Shown piece after piece: positions 18,852-27,667 of a stretch of DNA of 64,000 nucleotides. The notes beneath the pieces are model-generated. The model saw nothing but the letters and a program-made list of their open reading frames with translations. It had not been told where the DNA came from and did no database searches. Source of the DNA: Planococcus sp. ISL-109. Its GTDB lineage: Bacteria > Bacillota > Bacilli > Bacillales_A > Planococcaceae. The position numbers were made by a program, and so were the translations under genes. The first letter of the stretch is position 1. The number at the start of each line of letters is the position of its first letter. The DNA is taken from positions 958,627-1,022,626 of the forward strand of contig NZ_JAGGPW010000004.1 in NCBI RefSeq assembly GCF_018613655.1, written 5' to 3'.

Positions 18852-19621
18852 ACACCAGTTTTCGGAACGAGGCTATAAAGTAAAATTCCTGTCGCTACAG
18901 CAACGTTCAGCGATTCCGCCGGACCGTAAAGTGGCACCATCAAATTCTGTGTCGTCTGCTCCAATAACTGCGGTTCGACGCCGCTTCCTTCATTGCCGAC
19001 GATGAGCGCAAACTGCTGCTGGGATTCGGCTTCGTACATCGGCACAGATTGATGAAGCGCCGTGCCGTATACTGGAATACCACGGCCGTTCAAGTTTCCG
19101 ACCCAGTCGAACAAATCGCCTTTGACGATCGGCACCTGGAAATGCGCACCTTGCGCAGAGCGAACCGTTTTCGGATTGTAGGCATCCGCCGATCCTTTTC
19201 CGAGAATGACGGCATCGATTCCAGCCGCAGCTGCAGTACGGATCATCGTGCCGACATTGCCCGGATCTTGAACGGCATCGACCAATAGCAGCGTCTGCCA
19301 TTGTCCCTGCTGCTCCGAGTCAAATTCAGGCTGTGCGCAATGGGCGAAAATGCCTTGCGTATGTTCGGTTTCCGCAATTTCTTTTGCGATTTGTGCCGTC
19401 ACCACATAAAGCGGGACGCCTTCAATGTCCCAATTGTCCGGAATCGTTGTGCCTTCACGGACAATCAAGCTTTTGACAAGTTCTTTTTTGTTCAATGCCT
19501 CTTCCGTCAAATGAAAGCCTTCGAGCAGAAACTCCGCAAATTTGTCGCGTTCTTTTCGGGTCGTGCTGAGTTTTTTCCAATGTTTGACGAGTGAATTTTG
19601 CAAGGATTCTATTCGTTTCAT
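18848..19621 (-). CDS. TrmH/SpoU-family RNA methyltransferase
   Basis: A 257-residue SPOUT-class 2'-O-methyltransferase using S-adenosylmethionine to modify rRNA or tRNA, equivalent in place to B. subtilis ysgA. The N-terminal substrate-binding domain is followed by the knotted catalytic domain with all three motifs: VQDPGNVGTMIRTAAAAG, ALIVGNEGSGV and MVPLYGPAESLNVAVATGIL. The exact target nucleotide cannot be read from sequence. The pheST promoter overlaps its end. Confidence 0.9.
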   Translation of the reverse strand: MKRIESLQNSLVKHWKKLSTTRKERDKFAEFLLEGFHLTEEALNKKELVKSLIVREGTTIPDNWDIEGVPLYVVTAQIAKEIAETEHTQGIFAHCAQPEFDSEQQGQWQTLLLVDAVQDPGNVGTMIRTAAAAGIDAVILGKGSADAYNPKTVRSAQGAHFQVPIVKGDLFDWVGNLNGRGIPVYGTALHQSVPMYEAESQQQFALIVGNEGSGVEPQLLEQTTQNLMVPLYGPAESLNVAVATGILLYSLVPKTGV

Positions 19622-19671
19622 AAACGTTCACCACTTTTTTCAGAATAGCTCCAGTATAACATAGGCGCTAT

Positions 19672-20115
19672 TTATGCTGTGAAGAAATCAAAGCCGAGCG
19701 CAGTGACTATGCCGAAGACAAGCGTCCAGACACCGATGCTGATGACCATCCACACGGTTGTATTGCGCTTTGTCGCACCGAGCGTCATGCCGATGAATGC
19801 AGCGATGTGCGTACCGATCAAAATTGGCCCGAGAAGCGACAGCCCAGGAAGGCCGTATTTATTCCAGATGCGCACTGCCCTTTCGCTTTTCTTCGATCTG
19901 GCTTTCCCTTTTGCTTGCTGGCGCTTTATATACCAGTCGCGGAATTTGTCAAAACCGACGATGAGTATGAGCACCGTCAGCATATTACCGACAAATGCCA
20001 CGAACATCACCATGCTAGGCGACAGGCCCCAAACAATGCCGAGCGGAATGACGAGCGCGATTTCGAACCACGGAATCGCCGCCCCTATAAAAATCAATGC
20101 GTATTCATAAATCAT
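19672..20115 (-). CDS. COG2426-type small membrane protein
   Basis: A 147-residue membrane protein with four to five hydrophobic segments, starting MIYEYALIFIGAAIPWFEIALVIPLG, with a basic loop near residue 65-75. This is the pattern of proteins annotated as small multidrug export proteins. That name comes from weak evidence and a transport role is not proven. It stands between the M42 peptidase terminator and the methyltransferase gene, so it probably has its own promoter. Confidence 0.7.
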   Translation of the reverse strand: MIYEYALIFIGAAIPWFEIALVIPLGIVWGLSPSMVMFVAFVGNMLTVLILIVGFDKFRDWYIKRQQAKGKARSKKSERAVRIWNKYGLPGLSLLGPILIGTHIAAFIGMTLGATKRNTTVWMVISIGVWTLVFGIVTALGFDFFTA

Positions 20116-20163
20116 TCCGCGTCCTCCTTAAAGTGCTTGCGGATCTCCAAATAATAAATTAAT

Positions 20164-20191
20164 AAAAAGCCCGGCATACGCCGGGCTTTTC
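20164..20191 (-). terminator. Terminator after the M42 peptidase gene
   Basis: AAAAGCCCGGC and GCCGGGCTTTT make a perfect 11-bp stem with a 4-base loop directly past the stop codon. Confidence 0.93.
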
Positions 20192-20194
20192 AAC

Positions 20195-21283
20195 TTAATC
20201 GAATGTAATTTTCGTTACCGTGTCACGGTCAAGTTTTTTGATCACTTCAATGATCAATTTCACTGCATTCTCGTAATCATCACGGTTCAGAATGCCTGCG
20301 TGTGAGTGGATGTAGCGCGTCGCTACACCAATCGCCAGCGCCGGCACGCCGTTTGCAGTCAGATGGATCGAGCCGGCATCTGTTCCGCCGCCTGCAATCG
20401 TTTCGAACTGATACGGAATCCCTGACTCTTCCGCTGTATCGATGACCAACTCACGCAAGCCGCGGTGGGATACCATCGATGCATCAAACAACAAGATCTG
20501 CGGGCCGTCGCCCATTTTACTATTGGATTCTTTTGACGTGACGCCCGGTGTATCTCCGGCAATCCCGACATCCACTGCAAAGCCGATATCCGGTTGGATG
20601 AACGCAGTCGCCGTTTTCGCGCCGCGCAAGCCGACTTCTTCCTGAACCGTTCCGACGCCGTATACGACATTCGGGTGATCGACGCCTTTCAAACCTTTCA
20701 ATACATCGATGGCGATTGCGCAACCGATGCGGTTATCCCAGGCTTTTGCCATCAACAATTTGTCGTTGTTCATGACGGTGAACTCGAAATACGGCGTGAC
20801 CATATCGCCTGGCGTTACGCCCCACTCTTTCGCTTCCTCGCGGGAAGATGCACCGATATCGATGAACATATCTTTGATTTCCACCGGTTTTTTGCGTGCT
20901 TCCGGAGACAGGATGTGCGGCGGCTTCGAGCCGATAACTCCCGTTATTTCCTTGCCGCTTCTTGTCGTGATCGTCACGCGCTGTGCGAGCATCACTTGGT
21001 TCCACCAGCCGCCGACAGTTTGGAATCTCAAGAAACCTTTGTCGTCGATTTGGGAAATCATGAATCCGACTTCATCCAAATGGCCAGCGACCATCACTTT
21101 AGGACCGTCTGCAAGCCCTTCTTTTTTCGCGATCAAACTGCCTAAGTTATCCGTTTCAACGGAATCGGCAAAAGGTGCTATGTATTTTTTCATGACTTCG
21201 CGGGACTGGCGTTCATTGCCGGGAATGCCATTCGCATCCGTAAGATCTTTCAACATTTGTTGTGTTTCATCTAATTTCGACAT
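20195..21283 (-). CDS. ysdC: M42-family metallo-aminopeptidase
   Basis: A 362-residue dinuclear-metal aminopeptidase or endoglucanase-like M42 protein that trims peptides in the cytoplasm. The metal-binding and catalytic motifs are all visible: [53 protein letters not shown] and [18 protein letters not shown]. The position next to ysdB and ysdA agrees with ysdC of B. subtilis. It has a clear promoter and terminator of its own. Confidence 0.93.
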   Translation of the reverse strand: MSKLDETQQMLKDLTDANGIPGNERQSREVMKKYIAPFADSVETDNLGSLIAKKEGLADGPKVMVAGHLDEVGFMISQIDDKGFLRFQTVGGWWNQVMLAQRVTITTRSGKEITGVIGSKPPHILSPEARKKPVEIKDMFIDIGASSREEAKEWGVTPGDMVTPYFEFTVMNNDKLLMAKAWDNRIGCAIAIDVLKGLKGVDHPNVVYGVGTVQEEVGLRGAKTATAFIQPDIGFAVDVGIAGDTPGVTSKESNSKMGDGPQILLFDASMVSHRGLRELVIDTAEESGIPYQFETIAGGGTDAGSIHLTANGVPALAIGVATRYIHSHAGILNRDDYENAVKLIIEVIKKLDRDTVTKITFD

Positions 21284-21316
21284 TATTTCGACCTCCTAAA
21301 TAGTCATTGCTGTTCC

Positions 21317-21345
21317 ATTATATAGGAAAATACCAATGTTATCAA
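21317..21345 (-). promoter_or_regulatory. Promoter of the M42 peptidase gene
   Basis: TTGATA (21340-21345), 17 bases, TATAAT (21317-21322) on the minus strand, about 35 bases before the ATG. Confidence 0.75.
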
Positions 21346-21354
21346 AAAATTCTT

Positions 21355-21840
21355 TTAATACCCTTCCTGTTGGCGTTTGTAATTGGTTTCGTTTTTTTCG
21401 ACATAGGCTTGCAGTACTTCATCATAGCTGAACCCGAGTGCTGTTGCAATTGCACCGAATGTCCGCCATAAGCTTCGGTATTCCTCGATAGTAGCCTGTT
21501 CCACGAATTGCCCGACGCTCGTATGCGCAGCCAAGAACAGTTCAGTCAGATCCTGCTCCGCAAGCGGACTTGGCCATACGTCCAGCGAGTCGAAGCCTTT
21601 TTCGATGCCAAGCGACAACATAAAATGAATACAATCGACGTATTCTTCCAGCAAAGTTTCTTTGTCCGATGGTCCTTTTGTGCTCCAGAACTTGAAGCAG
21701 CGGGTCTCATTCGCGAGCTCCGACAGCTCTACTTGAAGTGCCAGTACTTTTTTTCGGAATACCGGCTCTTCGACATTTCGGTTCGACTGGATATACTTGT
21801 CGAGTTCGCGCTGCATGTAAAATAGCTCTTGTAAGTTCAT
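21355..21840 (-). CDS. Dimeric all-alpha dUTP diphosphatase
   Basis: A 161-residue member of the dimeric dUTPase family, which hydrolyses dUTP to dUMP and keeps uracil out of DNA. It is related to MazG-type pyrophosphatases, not the trimeric dUTPase. The metal-binding helices are visible as VELSELANETRCFKFW and LLEEYVDCIHFMLSLGIEKG, giving the ExxE and ExxD metal ligands. It is divergent from ysdB, whose sigma-W promoter lies in the shared 87-base gap. Confidence 0.88.
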   Translation of the reverse strand: MNLQELFYMQRELDKYIQSNRNVEEPVFRKKVLALQVELSELANETRCFKFWSTKGPSDKETLLEEYVDCIHFMLSLGIEKGFDSLDVWPSPLAEQDLTELFLAAHTSVGQFVEQATIEEYRSLWRTFGAIATALGFSYDEVLQAYVEKNETNYKRQQEGY

Positions 21841-21866
21841 AAACTTGCTCCTTTTCCTAAAAGTAT

Positions 21867-21892
21867 TGAAACTTCAGCGCTTCTGTTACGTA
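21867..21892 (+). promoter_or_regulatory. Sigma-W type (ECF) promoter of ysdB
   Basis: TGAAAC (21867-21872), 16 bases, CGTA (21889-21892). This is an exact match to the ECF sigma-W consensus TGAAAC-N16-CGTA and lies 35 bases before the ysdB start. B. subtilis ysdB belongs to the sigma-W regulon. Confidence 0.85.
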
Positions 21893-21927
21893 TTATACAC
21901 AAGACTATTCTGATAGGGGGCAAAACG

Positions 21928-22320
21928 ATGCCATTTTTGATCCGCTTGATCATTATCGCCTTGATTATCTATATGTTTTACCGTCTCCTGAAATTCATTT
22001 TCGACCCGAAACGAAAGCTCGATGCAGCACTTGAGTCCAGCACTTATTATTTCTACGACGATGTGCGAAACGTCCGGAAAAACTTCTTTATCGCTCTGCG
22101 CGGTGTGCAATTTGAAGGTGAGAAATATTTAGGTACGACCAAGGATGCTTTCGATGTCGTGTCCATATTTGTGTGGACCGAAACGCCGGATAAACTGATC
22201 GGCTTCACCAAAGAAGACTTCCATTTTTTGGAGAAGGAGATTCATATGAATTACCCGGATGCCGATATTTCCTGGAAAAGCCCGATTGAACAATTGATGA
22301 AAAAAGAGGGAGAAGCCTAG
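21928..22320 (+). CDS. ysdB: YsdB-like membrane-anchored protein
   Basis: A 130-residue protein with one N-terminal membrane helix (LIRLIIIALIIYMFYRLLKF) and a soluble domain facing the cytoplasm by the positive-inside rule. YsdB proteins are annotated as sigma-W pathway proteins, but the function is unknown. The upstream ECF promoter agrees with membership of the cell-envelope stress regulon. The stop codon lies inside the terminator hairpin. Confidence 0.85.
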   Translation: MPFLIRLIIIALIIYMFYRLLKFIFDPKRKLDAALESSTYYFYDDVRNVRKNFFIALRGVQFEGEKYLGTTKDAFDVVSIFVWTETPDKLIGFTKEDFHFLEKEIHMNYPDADISWKSPIEQLMKKEGEA

Positions 22321-22337
22321 GCTTCTCCCTCTTTTTT
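22303..22337 (+). terminator. Terminator between ysdB and ysdA
   Basis: AAAGAGGGAGAAGC and GCTTCTCCCTCTTT form a perfect 14-bp stem followed by T. The A run on the left allows use by the converging ysdA transcript too. Confidence 0.93.
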
Positions 22338-22598
22338 TCAATATGCGACCCAGACCAGAATTACCAGTTGCAATAAAGCCAACATGAAAAATCCGACCCG
22401 AAAAATATCTTTCTGTGTTTTATGTCTAAACAGCATCATGCCGAGATAGGCCCCAATGCCTCCACCAAGAAACGCGGCGAGCCATAATCGCTTTTCCGGA
22501 ATACGCGGTCCGCGCATTTTCGCTTGCCGCTTGTCGACCCACATCATGATGAAGGCGAAAATGGACATGGCCGCTAAATAGGATGCCAGTATAATCAT
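22338..22598 (-). CDS. ysdA: DUF1294 membrane protein (YsdA-like)
   Basis: An 86-residue protein with three hydrophobic segments. It has the DUF1294 pattern WVDKRQAKMRGPRIPEKRLW near residues 20-40, then AAFLGGGIGAYLGMMLFRHK, and a last helix. The function is unknown. It is adjacent to rplT, as in B. subtilis. Confidence 0.85.
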   Translation of the reverse strand: MIILASYLAAMSIFAFIMMWVDKRQAKMRGPRIPEKRLWLAAFLGGGIGAYLGMMLFRHKTQKDIFRVGFFMLALLQLVILVWVAY

Positions 22599-22625
22599 AT
22601 CGTCTCCTCCAAATCAGCTTGCATA

Positions 22626-22654
22626 GAAAAAGACCGGCGATTAGCCGGCCTTTT
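22626..22654 (-). terminator. Terminator after rplT
   Basis: On the minus strand AAAAGGCCGGC pairs with GCCGGTCTTTT (one G-U) around a five-base loop and is followed by T residues. It ends the infC-rpmI-rplT operon. Confidence 0.88.
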
Positions 22655-22683
22655 CAATATAACTAGGTGTTGCCTAGTAATGA

Positions 22684-23043
22684 TTAGATGTTAGAAGCTT
22701 TTTTCGCTTGGTCAACCAAAGCTGTGAAAGCGACTGCATCAGTTACAGCGATTTCAGCTAGCATTTTACGGTTGATGTCGATGCCGGCAAGTTTCAATCC
22801 GTGCATCAAGCGGCTGTATGAAATATCATTCAAACGAGCTGCTGCGTTGATGCGTGTAATCCACAATCTGCGGAAATCACGTTTTTTGTTGCGACGGTCA
22901 CGGTAAGCATAGTTACCTGATTTCATGACCTGCTGGTTCGCTACTTTATATAGTAAGTGTTTCGCACCATAAAAACCTTTAGCTAATTTTAATACTCTTT
23001 TACGACGCTTGCGCGTCACTGTTCCGCCTTTTACGCGTGGCAT
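22684..23043 (-). CDS. rplT: 50S ribosomal protein L20
   Basis: The 119-residue L20, an early assembly protein of the large subunit that binds 23S rRNA. In Firmicutes it represses its own operon by binding the infC leader. The basic N-terminal region [20 protein letters not shown] and the globular C-terminal domain ([20 protein letters not shown]) are complete. A 160-base gap that holds a dispersed hairpin repeat separates it from rpmI, which is unusual for this operon. Confidence 0.98.
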   Translation of the reverse strand: MPRVKGGTVTRKRRKRVLKLAKGFYGAKHLLYKVANQQVMKSGNYAYRDRRNKKRDFRRLWITRINAAARLNDISYSRLMHGLKLAGIDINRKMLAEIAVTDAVAFTALVDQAKKASNI

Positions 23044-23089
23044 ATCAATTACCTCCTGCTGAATAGTTCATTCGAATTTTTGTTCTTGT

Positions 23090-23208
23090 TCAGACTCAGC
23101 GCCCAGATTCTCGGGGTCTTAAGCCAAAGTGGCTTTGCAGCAAAAGCGCTGCTTCGCCCCTTCGTCTTATGCCCGTCGAATCTATACGGGCGCTTTGACT
23201 TTTCTTAC
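23090..23208. repeat. Dispersed hairpin repeat between rpmI and rplT
   Basis: The segment contains TCTCGGGGTCTTAAGCCA, a central hairpin (GCAGCAAAAGCGCTGC), CTTATGCCCGTCGA and a final GGGCGCTTTGACTTTTC. The same words in the same order recur at 26294-26411, with a half copy at 26230-26290. It is noncoding and lies inside the ribosomal protein operon mRNA. Elements of this type, ending in CGCTT-CGCTTTTC and starting CTCCAGCGCC, are familiar intergenic repeats in Bacillales; no standard name is given here. Confidence 0.7.
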
Positions 23209-23405
23209 TTCATGTTATAGATCAAAGATTTGATGCGTTTCAAATCGCCTGCAGAAACCATTGAGCTTTTGCGAAGCTTACGTTTTTGCTTAGTTGATTT
23301 GTTTGCGAACAAGTGGCTAGTGTGGGAACTGTGACGTCTTACTTTACCAGTTCCAGTTTTTTTGAAGCGCTTAGACGCTCCACTGTGGCTTTTCATTTTC
23401 GGCAT
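23205..23405 (-). CDS. rpmI: 50S ribosomal protein L35
   Basis: The 66-residue L35, a small basic large-subunit protein with the signature [20 protein letters not shown] and a lysine/arginine-rich tail. It lies 28 bases downstream of infC. The dispersed repeat begins at its stop codon. Confidence 0.98.
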   Translation of the reverse strand: MPKMKSHSGASKRFKKTGTGKVRRHSSHTSHLFANKSTKQKRKLRKSSMVSAGDLKRIKSLIYNMK

Positions 23406-23433
23406 TTCGGGTTCCTCCTAAACAATTATGCTG

Positions 23434-23955
23434 TTATTCCTTTTCGTTAACCGGGTTCAGCATCAAGAACATGCTGCGGCCTTCCATTTTCGGGCGCTGT
23501 TCGACCGTCGCGACTTCCTTGCATTCTTCTGCGAAGCGCTCAAGGACGCGTTGTCCAATTTCTTTGTGCGTAATCGCACGGCCTTTGAAACGGATTGAAG
23601 CTTTCACTTTGTCGCCTTTTTCAAGGAACTTGATAGCATTGCGGAGCTTCGTATTAAAGTCATGATCATCGATGCCCGGGCTCAAGCGAACCTCTTTGAC
23701 GTTGATGATCTTTTGATTTTTACGAATTTCGCGCTCTTTCTTTTGCTGCTCAAACTTGAACTTACCATGGTCCATGATCCGTGCGACCGGTGGCTTAGCT
23801 TGAGGAGCCACAAGCACTAGGTCCAGGTTGGCACGAGTTGCAATCTCGAGTGCATCATTGCGCGATTTAATGCCGAGCTGTTCACCATTTTGGTCAATAA
23901 CCCGTAATTCACGTGCACGAATGCCTTCGTTTACATTGTTGTCTCTGCTAATAAT
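23434..23955 (-). CDS. infC: Translation initiation factor IF-3 (AUU start)
   Basis: IF-3 binds the 30S subunit, blocks premature 50S joining and checks start codon-anticodon pairing. I set the start at ATT (23955), giving 173 residues. GGAGGT ends five bases before it, and the N-terminus then reads [20 protein letters not shown], as in other Bacillales IF-3. The first in-frame ATG (23817) would remove 46 conserved residues. An AUU start is the classic infC feature that lets IF-3 repress its own translation. The C-terminal domain [20 protein letters not shown] is complete. Confidence 0.96.
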   Translation of the reverse strand: MISRDNNVNEGIRARELRVIDQNGEQLGIKSRNDALEIATRANLDLVLVAPQAKPPVARIMDHGKFKFEQQKKEREIRKNQKIINVKEVRLSPGIDDHDFNTKLRNAIKFLEKGDKVKASIRFKGRAITHKEIGQRVLERFAEECKEVATVEQRPKMEGRSMFLMLNPVNEKE

Positions 23956-23959
23956 GATC

Positions 23960-24178
23960 CACCTCCGGGTAGTGTCGCGAATAACTTAAATGTGTGAACC
24001 GAACGAGCCGGTCTACAGGCATCCAAATAAAAAACGGGCGGACTCAGAAGTCCGCCCGCCATAGTATGACAACACGCAACAGCGTGTAACAGTCAAATCG
24101 TGTCTACCTGCCGACAATCGGTCGATCAGGTGAGAAGCGGGCGCTCCTGCTTGCACATATTAAGTATTCTATAACCTT
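23960..24178 (-). promoter_or_regulatory. L20-type leader of infC-rpmI-rplT
   Basis: An untranslated leader of about 220 bases precedes infC. It contains nested hairpins and a perfect terminator: GGGCGGACTT/GAGTCCGCCC on the minus strand followed by TTTTTTATTTGG (24031-24058). This is the arrangement of the Bacillus L20 leader, where excess L20 binds the RNA and favours early termination. I identify it by position and the premature terminator; the L20-binding site itself was not modelled. Confidence 0.8.
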
Positions 24179-24182
24179 AGTA

Positions 24183-24211
24183 AGGATAGCATGCAGTTAT
24201 TTAACTGTCAA
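24183..24211 (-). promoter_or_regulatory. Promoter of the infC operon
   Basis: TTGACA (24206-24211), 17 bases, TATCCT (24183-24188) with a TGC extension on the minus strand. It starts just past the thrS stop codon. Confidence 0.75.
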
Positions 24212-24216
24212 GCCTT

Positions 24217-26145
24217 TCAGCGAAGTTCAGATTGGACAAGTTTCAGGAACTCTTCAAACGGCATGCTTTCCGAGTTCTGCTCGCCGTATTTGCGGACATT
24301 GACCGCTCCGCTTTCCAGTTCCTTATCACCGATGACGAGCATATATGGTACTTTTTGCATTTGGGCTTCACGGATTTTGTAGCCTAGTTTTTCATCGCGC
24401 TCATCGATATCGACGCGCAGTTTATGCTGTAGCATCTTCTCCTGAAGCTCTTTAGCATATTCGCTATGCACATCGAGCGATACCGGGATGATTTCCACTT
24501 GCACCGGCGCGAGCCAAGTCGGGAACGCCCCTTTATATTCTTCGATCAGGAAGGCGACAAAGCGTTCCATTGTCGAAACGACACCGCGGTGGATGACGAC
24601 CGGACGGTGCTGCTTGCCGTCTTCTCCAATATACGACAAGTCGAATCTCTCCGGCAACAGGAAATCGAGCTGGACAGTCGATAAAGTTTCTTCCTTGCCG
24701 AGAGCCGTTTTCACTTGGACATCGAGTTTCGGCCCGTAGAATGCCGCTTCGCCTTCTGCTTCGAAATAATCAAGGCCGAGCTCATCCATCGCTTCTTTCA
24801 ACATCGATTGTGCACGGTTCCACATCGCGTCGTCATCAAAATATTTTTCCTTATCTTCCGGATCACGGTAGGAAACGCGGAACGAATAATCTTTCAAATC
24901 AAAGTCCTTGTAAACTTCGATGATCAAATTGACGACGCGCTTGAACTCATCTTTGATCTGGTCCGGTCGCACGAACAAATGTGCATCGTTCAATGTCATG
25001 CCGCGCACACGCTGAAGGCCAGACAACGCGCCGGACATTTCATAGCGGTGCATAAGCCCGAGTTCCGCAATGCGGACCGGCAATTGGCGATAGGAATGGA
25101 TGCCTTGCTTGAAGATCATCATGTGATGCGGGCAGTTCATTGGGCGCAGCACCAAATCTTCATTGTCCATCTGCATGACCGGGAACATATTTTCCTGGTA
25201 ATGATCCCAGTGGCCGCTAGTTTTGTACAATTCCACGCTTCCCAGAACCGGTGTGTAGACGTGGTCATAGCCCATCCGTTCTTCTTTATCGACGATGTAG
25301 CGTTCGATGATGCGGCGAATCGTCGCACCTTTAGGCAGCCACATTGGGAGGCCTTGGCCGACTTTTTGGGAATTCATGAACAAGTTGAGCTCCTTGCCGA
25401 TTTTACGGTGGTCACGTTCTTTTGCTTCTTCCAGCATTTCGAGATGCGCTTTCAGATCTTCTTTTTTGAAGAAGGCAGTGCCGTAAATGCGCTGCAGCAT
25501 CTTGTTGTCGCTATCGCCGCGCCAGTAGGCACCCGCGACACTCAGCAATTTGAATTCCTTCAATTTGCCAGTCGATGGCACGTGGATTCCGCGGCATAGG
25601 TCGAAAAATTCACCTTGCTCATAGATCGACACCTGATCATCTTCCGGAATCGCTTCCAAAAGCTCGATTTTATACGGATCATTGATCGCCTCAAAGCGTT
25701 GTTGTGCTTCGCTTCTTGACACTTCCACACGGACGATGTCCAAGTTTTCGTTGATAATTTTCTTCATTTCCTTCTCGATGACCGGTAGATCTTCAGCAGT
25801 AATCGCTGACTCTGTATCGATATCATAGTAGAAGCCATTTTCAATGACCGGCCCGACACCGAGTTTAGCATCCGGGTACAAGCGTTTGACCGCTTGTGCC
25901 ATCAAGTGGGCTGAACTATGGCGCAATACTTCCAGCGCTTCCTCAGATTCCGGTGTGACGATTGCAATCTCGCCGTCTTGCTCGAGTGGAGCTTTCAAAT
26001 CAACCAAATTACCCGATAGCTTGCCTGCTACTGCTTTTTTGCGAAGGCCGGGGCTTATCGACTGTGCGATTTCTTCAGTGCTTGTTCCTTTGGCGAATTC
26101 TTTTACTGCGCCGTCTGGAAATGTTAATTGAATCATGTCTGCCAT
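24217..26145 (-). CDS. thrS: Threonyl-tRNA synthetase
   Basis: A 642-residue class II synthetase. In order: TGS domain ([18 protein letters not shown]), the editing domain with [17 protein letters not shown] and the HxxxC-type metal site near [12 protein letters not shown], catalytic motifs 1-3 (including [10 protein letters not shown] and [17 protein letters not shown]), and the C-terminal anticodon-binding domain. The start MADMIQL at 26145 follows AAAGGAGAG; the 15-codon longer frame lacks a ribosome site. A T-box lies upstream. Two hairpin repeats lie between the T-box terminator and the start codon. Confidence 0.97.
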   Translation of the reverse strand: MADMIQLTFPDGAVKEFAKGTSTEEIAQSISPGLRKKAVAGKLSGNLVDLKAPLEQDGEIAIVTPESEEALEVLRHSSAHLMAQAVKRLYPDAKLGVGPVIENGFYYDIDTESAITAEDLPVIEKEMKKIINENLDIVRVEVSRSEAQQRFEAINDPYKIELLEAIPEDDQVSIYEQGEFFDLCRGIHVPSTGKLKEFKLLSVAGAYWRGDSDNKMLQRIYGTAFFKKEDLKAHLEMLEEAKERDHRKIGKELNLFMNSQKVGQGLPMWLPKGATIRRIIERYIVDKEERMGYDHVYTPVLGSVELYKTSGHWDHYQENMFPVMQMDNEDLVLRPMNCPHHMMIFKQGIHSYRQLPVRIAELGLMHRYEMSGALSGLQRVRGMTLNDAHLFVRPDQIKDEFKRVVNLIIEVYKDFDLKDYSFRVSYRDPEDKEKYFDDDAMWNRAQSMLKEAMDELGLDYFEAEGEAAFYGPKLDVQVKTALGKEETLSTVQLDFLLPERFDLSYIGEDGKQHRPVVIHRGVVSTMERFVAFLIEEYKGAFPTWLAPVQVEIIPVSLDVHSEYAKELQEKMLQHKLRVDIDERDEKLGYKIREAQMQKVPYMLVIGDKELESGAVNVRKYGEQNSESMPFEEFLKLVQSELR

Positions 26146-26229
26146 ATCAATCTCTCCTTTTAGTGTCATCTGGTGGATAGGGCGATCCATAGGTTCTGAA
26201 TCGCCGCTTGCTTTTTGGGGGTTGAAAAG

Positions 26230-26290
26230 ATGCCGCTTCGGGAACCCGTCTTATGCCTGTCGGAGCTGAACAGACGCTTCCGCTTTTCTT
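26230..26290. repeat. Half copy of the dispersed hairpin repeat
   Basis: Bases such as GCCGCTTCGGGAACCC, CTTATGCCTGTCG and AGACGCTTCCGCTTTTCTT match the second half of the neighbouring full copy at 26294-26411, in tandem and in the same orientation. It lies in the thrS leader. Confidence 0.7.
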
Positions 26291-26293
26291 GGT

Positions 26294-26411
26294 GGCTAGC
26301 TCCAGTGGCCTGCCTCTCGGGTCTTAAGCCAGTTTCCCTGTGCGGCAAAAAGCGCCGCTTCGGGAACCCAGCTTACGCCTGTCGAGCCAGAACGGCCACT
26401 TCCGCTTTTCT
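26294..26411. repeat. Full copy of the dispersed hairpin repeat
   Basis: It runs from CTAGCTCCAGTGGCC, through CTCTCGGGTCTTAAGCCAG, a central hairpin GGCAAAAAGCGCC and GCCGCTTCGGGAACCC, to GGCCACTTCCGCTTTTCT. It shares words and order with 23090-23208. The ends GTGGCC and GGCCAC are complementary, so the element folds as one long stem. No coding sequence is evident. Confidence 0.75.
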
Positions 26412-26422
26412 TTTTGTGCACA

Positions 26423-26684
26423 CAAAAAGCCCCATCCCAAAAGGGACGAAGCTTTGTTCGTGGTTCCACCCTTCTTCTCTTCTGCACGGATTTCTCCCGT
26501 ACGGAATGAAGCTCTGCATCGGCTAACGGGCCGGTTCCGTCGTATGCTACTTAAGTTCGCAGACGCTGCTCGAAGGGGGTAAACCAAAACGCTGTGCCGG
26601 GAAGCTTTCAGCCGTGTCTTCCCTCTCTGTATGCCGCGCATAAAGGCTCATGTCCTTGTCAATGCATGTAAATCATTATTGATG
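26423..26684 (-). promoter_or_regulatory. T-box leader of thrS
   Basis: The T-box word GGGTGGAACCACG lies at 26459-26471 on the minus strand. The terminator that follows has AAGC...GTCCC and GGGAT...GGCTT arms and a T run (26423-26454). The upstream part provides the stem I and stem III regions. Uncharged tRNA-Thr should stabilise the antiterminator. The specifier codon was not placed with certainty. Confidence 0.92.
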
Positions 26685-26690
26685 GTTCTT

Positions 26691-26719
26691 ACTATACGAT
26701 GAAAAAATCTAAAAGGCAA
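26691..26719 (-). promoter_or_regulatory. Promoter of the thrS T-box transcript
   Basis: TTGCCT (26714-26719), 17 bases, TATAGT (26691-26696) on the minus strand, beginning a few bases after the dnaI stop codon. Confidence 0.6.
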
Positions 26720-26725
26720 TAGTTT

Positions 26726-27667
26726 CTAGTGCTTGTTGCGACGGTTTTCGCCTTCGAGTTTAACGGGAACGGTCAGTGCTTCGATTCGCTCCATAATGCG
26801 AGCCGCTTTCAAATCTTCTTTTTCACCGCGCTGGGAATACGTCAAATGATGCGCGAGCTCCGAATAGCTGAAGTTCGAACTCATAAAGGTCGGCAATTTC
26901 TCCGCCATCCGGTAATGAAGAATCGTACCGAGCACTTCGTCGCGTGTCCAGCTCGACATCGCTTCGGCGCCGATGTCATCAAGCATGAGTACATCGGCTC
27001 GTTTGACGTACTCGATTTTTTCCTGCAGCGTATGATCGCCGATCGCTTGCTTCATTTCACGCATAAATTCCGGCACGAAAACGAGTACCGTCTTGACATT
27101 GATTTCAGCCAGTTCATTCGCGACAGCACTGAGCAGATAAGATTTTCCGGTTCCGAACTTGCCGTATAAATACAAGCCTTTTTCCGGAAGGGAATCCGGA
27201 CCTGTCGCTTTTTCAAGAAATTCATCAACCGCCCGGAAAGCGGGAAGCCTGCGATCATCCAGCTCGAAGTTCTCGATCTTCGCTTCCATCACTTCTTTCG
27301 GCATAAACATGCTGTGGATTAGTGAAGAGGCGTGGCGTTTGTTGTCATAAGCCGTTTTCAAGCGGCATTTCGTGTAGGAAATGCCGATGTTCCCGCGCTC
27401 CAGCACAAGATTCGGCTCAAAGCCTTTCAAATGGTTGATGCAGCCGCTGAGATCCTGACATTTATTACAGTCGTGCGATTGGTCAATATATTCATATAGC
27501 TTGCCAAGCCCTTTTTCCACTATCGCATCATCGATCTCCTCGCCATGCGCTTGCAGGAATTTAACAACACCGGGATGCTCCAGCACTTCTCTTTTCATCT
27601 CATTATAGCGATCAGAAAAAGAGGGCGCATTGACCACTCGCTTCATCGTTTCACGAATCGGTTCCAT
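26726..27667 (-). CDS. dnaI: Primosomal protein DnaI (helicase loader)
   Basis: A 313-residue AAA+ ATPase that loads the replicative helicase DnaC onto DNA. The N-terminal zinc-binding helicase-interaction domain contains SHDCNKCQDLSGCINHL. The AAA+ core has Walker A GKFGTGKSYLLSAVANE and Walker B VLMLDDIGAEAMSSW. It directly follows dnaB with no gap, as in B. subtilis. The ytxC gene that B. subtilis has nearby is absent. Confidence 0.96.
   Translation of the reverse strand: MEPIRETMKRVVNAPSFSDRYNEMKREVLEHPGVVKFLQAHGEEIDDAIVEKGLGKLYEYIDQSHDCNKCQDLSGCINHLKGFEPNLVLERGNIGISYTKCRLKTAYDNKRHASSLIHSMFMPKEVMEAKIENFELDDRRLPAFRAVDEFLEKATGPDSLPEKGLYLYGKFGTGKSYLLSAVANELAEINVKTVLVFVPEFMREMKQAIGDHTLQEKIEYVKRADVLMLDDIGAEAMSSWTRDEVLGTILHYRMAEKLPTFMSSNFSYSELAHHLTYSQRGEKEDLKAARIMERIEALTVPVKLEGENRRNKH

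Noticed and set aside
22725-22745. cre-like word TGAAAGCGACTGCA in rplT
   Set aside because: Two mismatches at important positions and inside a coding region away from a promoter.
23090-26411. Repeats considered as a CRISPR array
   Set aside because: Three diverged copies far apart or in direct tandem, with no regular spacers and no cas genes.
26215-26526. 103-residue plus-strand ORF near thrS, and overlapping minus ORFs
   Set aside because: They are created by the GC-rich hairpin repeats and the T-box; no ribosome site and no family likeness.
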